DNA of 64,000 nt from positions 24,015,267 through 24,079,266 of the forward strand of contig CM077822.1 in assembly GCA_039720395.1 (NCBI GenBank). The letters are read 5' to 3'. Source of the DNA: Liquidambar formosana (Eukaryota > Streptophyta > Magnoliopsida > Saxifragales > Altingiaceae). The stretch's first letter is position 1. Every line of letters begins with the position of its first letter. Both the position numbers and the translations under genes were made by a program. Shown one piece after another: positions 61,201 to 64,000 of this stretch. The notes under the pieces were generated by a model. The model did no database searches. It saw only the letters and a program-made list of their open reading frames with translations, and was not told the origin of the DNA.

Positions 61201-63253
61201 AACTTTTATCTTTTTTGTTTTTTAAAAATAAAATATTAGAGATAAAAGTTTATCCAAATAGACTCTTAAAAAATAGAAACCGCTCTTCAAACAATTGACG
61301 TTAGGATGTTCAGTCAAATGACTGACCAAGAGTTGGGATGACCGAAGAAACGTTAAAACAGTCGTGCAGATTTCTCACTTATCTAGACGTGGGAAGGTCT
61401 TTCAAATGAATCTGTCATTTTCAAAGAAAATTTGATTAGTGAAGTAGTCTTACTCTATTGAGGACGTACAAACCTTTCCCAAGAGAAGGTTAACCTTGAA
61501 GCTTACATGGAGTAGAGTCTTATCCCTAGTGGCTAGTTTGAACAAGCTTTCTGAGTAACTAGCTCTTGGTTAAGCTTAGAGGACTGGTCTTCTTAAAAGG
61601 AAAGAAATACCAATTAGCAAAGGTGAGCCCATTACTTGTATTTATGCTACTTTGCCCATTATTTGTGTACTAATCTACCTTTTTTTTAATTTTTTTTTAA
61701 TTTATTGTTATTCTTTTGATGTAGGACAAATCCAAACGTCCCCTTGAGTCTAATCCACAACTCTCCACAAGAGTACCACTTGTTGGGAAGAGGAAGGAGT
61801 CCAAAATCCAATGGAGGCCTCTATTGGCACTTCAAGACTCACTTTGTATCCCCCACTTATTTTACAATTCAACATTTTATGAAAAATATAAAAAGATTTC
61901 ATGAAAACCTGTAACTATGTTTACTAAAAAAACATCATTTTGAATTACTTTTAAATAATAAAAAAAATCCACTCAAACAACATATTTTGGAAAATTTTTT
62001 TTATAGGATTGGAAAGGAAGTCTTAGGGTGCCAATAGAGGGGCCCAAATTCAATACCACAAGCCCAATATACAAGTATGGAACTCATAGTTTTACAAAAG
62101 GCTTAAGCCTGTTAGTAGTAAGCCAATTATATGTATATTATGCTACTTTCTTTTTCCTATTCATCTAATGTGGGACAAATCTACACATGAACCTCAACAA
62201 TATCTTTCCCACCTTACAAACTCGAGGAGCATCAATAGAAGAAATCAACCTTGGAGGAGAAGTCACGATATTTTAATATTTATGGGCCTGTTTGGGAACT
62301 TCAAAACCAGATTAGACTTGGTCCTGTCTATAACTGTTATCTGGTTTTTAAATAAACCAAGTTATAGTTTGTTTGAAAAAAAAAAAAAAAAATTGTATTG
62401 ATGCCTTATTTTTAGAACAAAGTTGATCTGTTTAGTAGGAAAAAAAGACTTACCAAATAATATGAAATCAAAACTAGCCAGATTTATTCTCAGCTAGCTA
62501 GATTTTCAAGTTTGCCAAACAGTCTCTATTATTTGTAAAATAAACTTCTTTAGCCTTGAAGAGACTAAAGCTTTATAGCTTGAGTTTTCCCTAGGGCAGA
62601 AGCTCATTTGTAAAGGTTGAGCCCAGCGTAGAACGCTCGTAACTTCATCTTCTGGATGAGTTTTGAGATGATTGAAGTTCCATGAATTGAAAATATTTTG
62701 ACAAGCCCTACGCATTGGTCTGGCTCCATCGAAAAGTTGGATAAATTGATTTCAAGATAGGGTGTAGAAAAAGCCCTTTCAAATCCTTACCCATCACTAT
62801 GGTCCAATTATGGATGTGATCTTTCTTATGAAAAATTTCTTTTTGGGCCTATTGGGTCTATAGGCCCACAGTAAGTCAAAATTCTAACTTTGGTTCAAAT
62901 AGCTGGTGGGATGGTGATGATTCCTTCTTTTCTATAAATGATAAACTGTAATTACCTTGTTTAATCTGAGATCCCCTTATGTAAATATGATATGTGGCTC
63001 CAATCGTATGAATTTTTTATTATTTTTATGAGTAAAAATTATTTTGGTATTCTGAACTTTTTCAAAAATCTCTATGTGATATCTAGATTATTTCTTCTCC
63101 CAATTCAATACCTAAACTTTATTGTTATGCCCAAATATAGTCCTTACCCCAAAGGCAGTCCAAATAGTTGATGGACACATCACATGCCTAATCCATATGG
63201 GTTATAAAATTTTATATGGGCTCGAAGTCTGTCTAATTGGGCTTCCTCGTTAT

Positions 63254-63284
63254 CCCCCCCCCCCCCCCCCAAAAAAAAAAAAAA
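63254..63284. repeat. C run followed by A run
   Basis: About 18 C followed by about 14 A; copy 2 has only a short A run at 40840. It may be partly a sequencing or assembly artefact. Confidence 0.8.
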
Positions 63285-63419
63285 TCACAGTTATTTTCAC
63301 TTTTGGCAAAGGCATATAGGTCATTAACATGTGAATTCGAAAGGCACAAACACCCTATATTATTGTAAGCTTTAGGCATTGTGTAACGGAGATTTGGCAA
63401 TCCAACCACAACGCAGCGT

Positions 63420-63675
63420 TTCAAAGACATACGCATACTTTCAACTATGCGTATGCATGATCTATTAAGCGTACGCATATTTGGAATATGCGTATGCACC
63501 ATGAGTTCTTTTCGGTGTTGCTGCTGATCTTAGTTTATTTTAGTTATTTTTAACAGTTTTAATTATTTCCTTGTTAATTAATTGTTGTTCTAACTTTATT
63601 AGTTTCCTAATTGGTTTTACTTGTTCTAGTAGAATTAGAATTTCTTATTTCATAACTTTAGTTTTCTATAAAAAG
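63420..63675 (+). promoter_or_regulatory. TGCGTACGCA-type palindrome cluster with TATA box (copy 4)
   Basis: This is the counterpart of 40980-41255. Motifs TACGCATAC, ATGCGTATGCAT, AAGCGTACGCAT and ATGCGTATGCA lie at 63429-63497. CTATAAAAAG follows at 63666-63675. The palindromes differ in detail from copy 2 but keep their dyad symmetry in part. Confidence 0.45.
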
Positions 63676-64000
63676 GATTGTAGCCTTATGGCAAAGGGAG
63701 CTTTTGATTTTGGGTTTCTTCTTACTTTTGTGTTCTAGTGTGAACATTGATCTTGGTTGCCTATTATTTGGCATTGTTCCTATGACAAGCAATAGATTGG
63801 CGGACACTTGTTTGTTTTGGTAAGCTAAGTCTCGACCGCGTATTTTCCGCTGCATTAGATCATTACCCCTAGGACATGTTCATCACCACTGCCATACACA
63901 ATCCTTTGTAGTCCCTCTGGTGCCTGGCGATCATATGTAACGTATTGAGCTTTGCCAAACGGCAATCACATTGTCTAAACCTTTTTCCTTTTTTTTTTTT

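Larger units (their letters stand above)
55791..64000 (+). repeat. tandem segmental repeat, copy 4, continues beyond the window
   Basis: It begins gagatgatgacagtcttag, as copy 1 does. It aligns with copy 2 from 33897 to about 41600. It has a roughly 290-bp deletion near 58586 compared with copies 1 and 2, and a probable Helitron at 57178-58206. The window ends within it. No gene is seen. Confidence 0.9.

Overview
This is nuclear DNA of a flowering plant, most likely a eudicot with a large, repeat-rich genome. The evidence is an AT-rich background, spliced plant-type genes, nested LTR retrotransposons primed by initiator-tRNA-Met, and many small DNA transposons. The species cannot be named from the sequence. 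Only one complete gene is visible: a seven-exon, minus-strand purple acid phosphatase of the PAP15 type (22679-27227). I rebuilt it exon by exon into a 531-residue protein that keeps all seven metal ligands. A second gene is represented only by its last exon (20213-20465, plus strand), a Pro/Thr-rich linker with a GPI-signal-like tail.

Left part (1-17201). A probable long solo LTR of a Tat/Ogre-like element (about 1995-17201, net about 5.3 kb) carries nine 162-bp tandem repeats. Two elements have inserted into it: a 1265-bp solo LTR (3998-5262, TSD ggata) and a structurally complete, coding-dead Ty1/copia Sirevirus-type element on the minus strand (7700-16351, TSD tcccc). The copia element has PBS, PPT, gag-pol with four in-frame stops and at least three frameshifts, and a decayed accessory ORF after pol.

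Middle (17202-27544). This holds the terminal exon, an 832-bp hAT-type element, PAP15 with a SINE in intron 1 and a GA microsatellite against the intron 6 donor, and the PAP15 promoter.

Right part (27545-64000). Starting about 320 bp upstream of the PAP15 start codon there is a tandem array of four partial copies of a roughly 8-kb non-coding unit (27545-33896, 33897-42207, 42208-55790, 55791-window end). Comparing copies exposes insertions with clean target duplications: two hAT-type elements, a Mutator-like element, a MITE, a probable Helitron, a 6-kb non-autonomous LTR element, and a solo LTR inside another solo LTR. One copy keeps a classic hAT excision footprint at the site where another copy still holds the element.

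The most interesting signal is shared promoter architecture. LTRs of different families each carry a cluster of short palindromes directly upstream of a TATA box. The palindromes are built on AGYCGRCT in four elements, and on GGATCGATCC or TGCGTACGCA elsewhere. The copia element carries a second cluster plus TATA box between pol and its accessory ORF, which looks like an internal promoter. Part of the cluster, with adjacent sequence, is shared between the copia element and an unrelated Ty3-like solo LTR.
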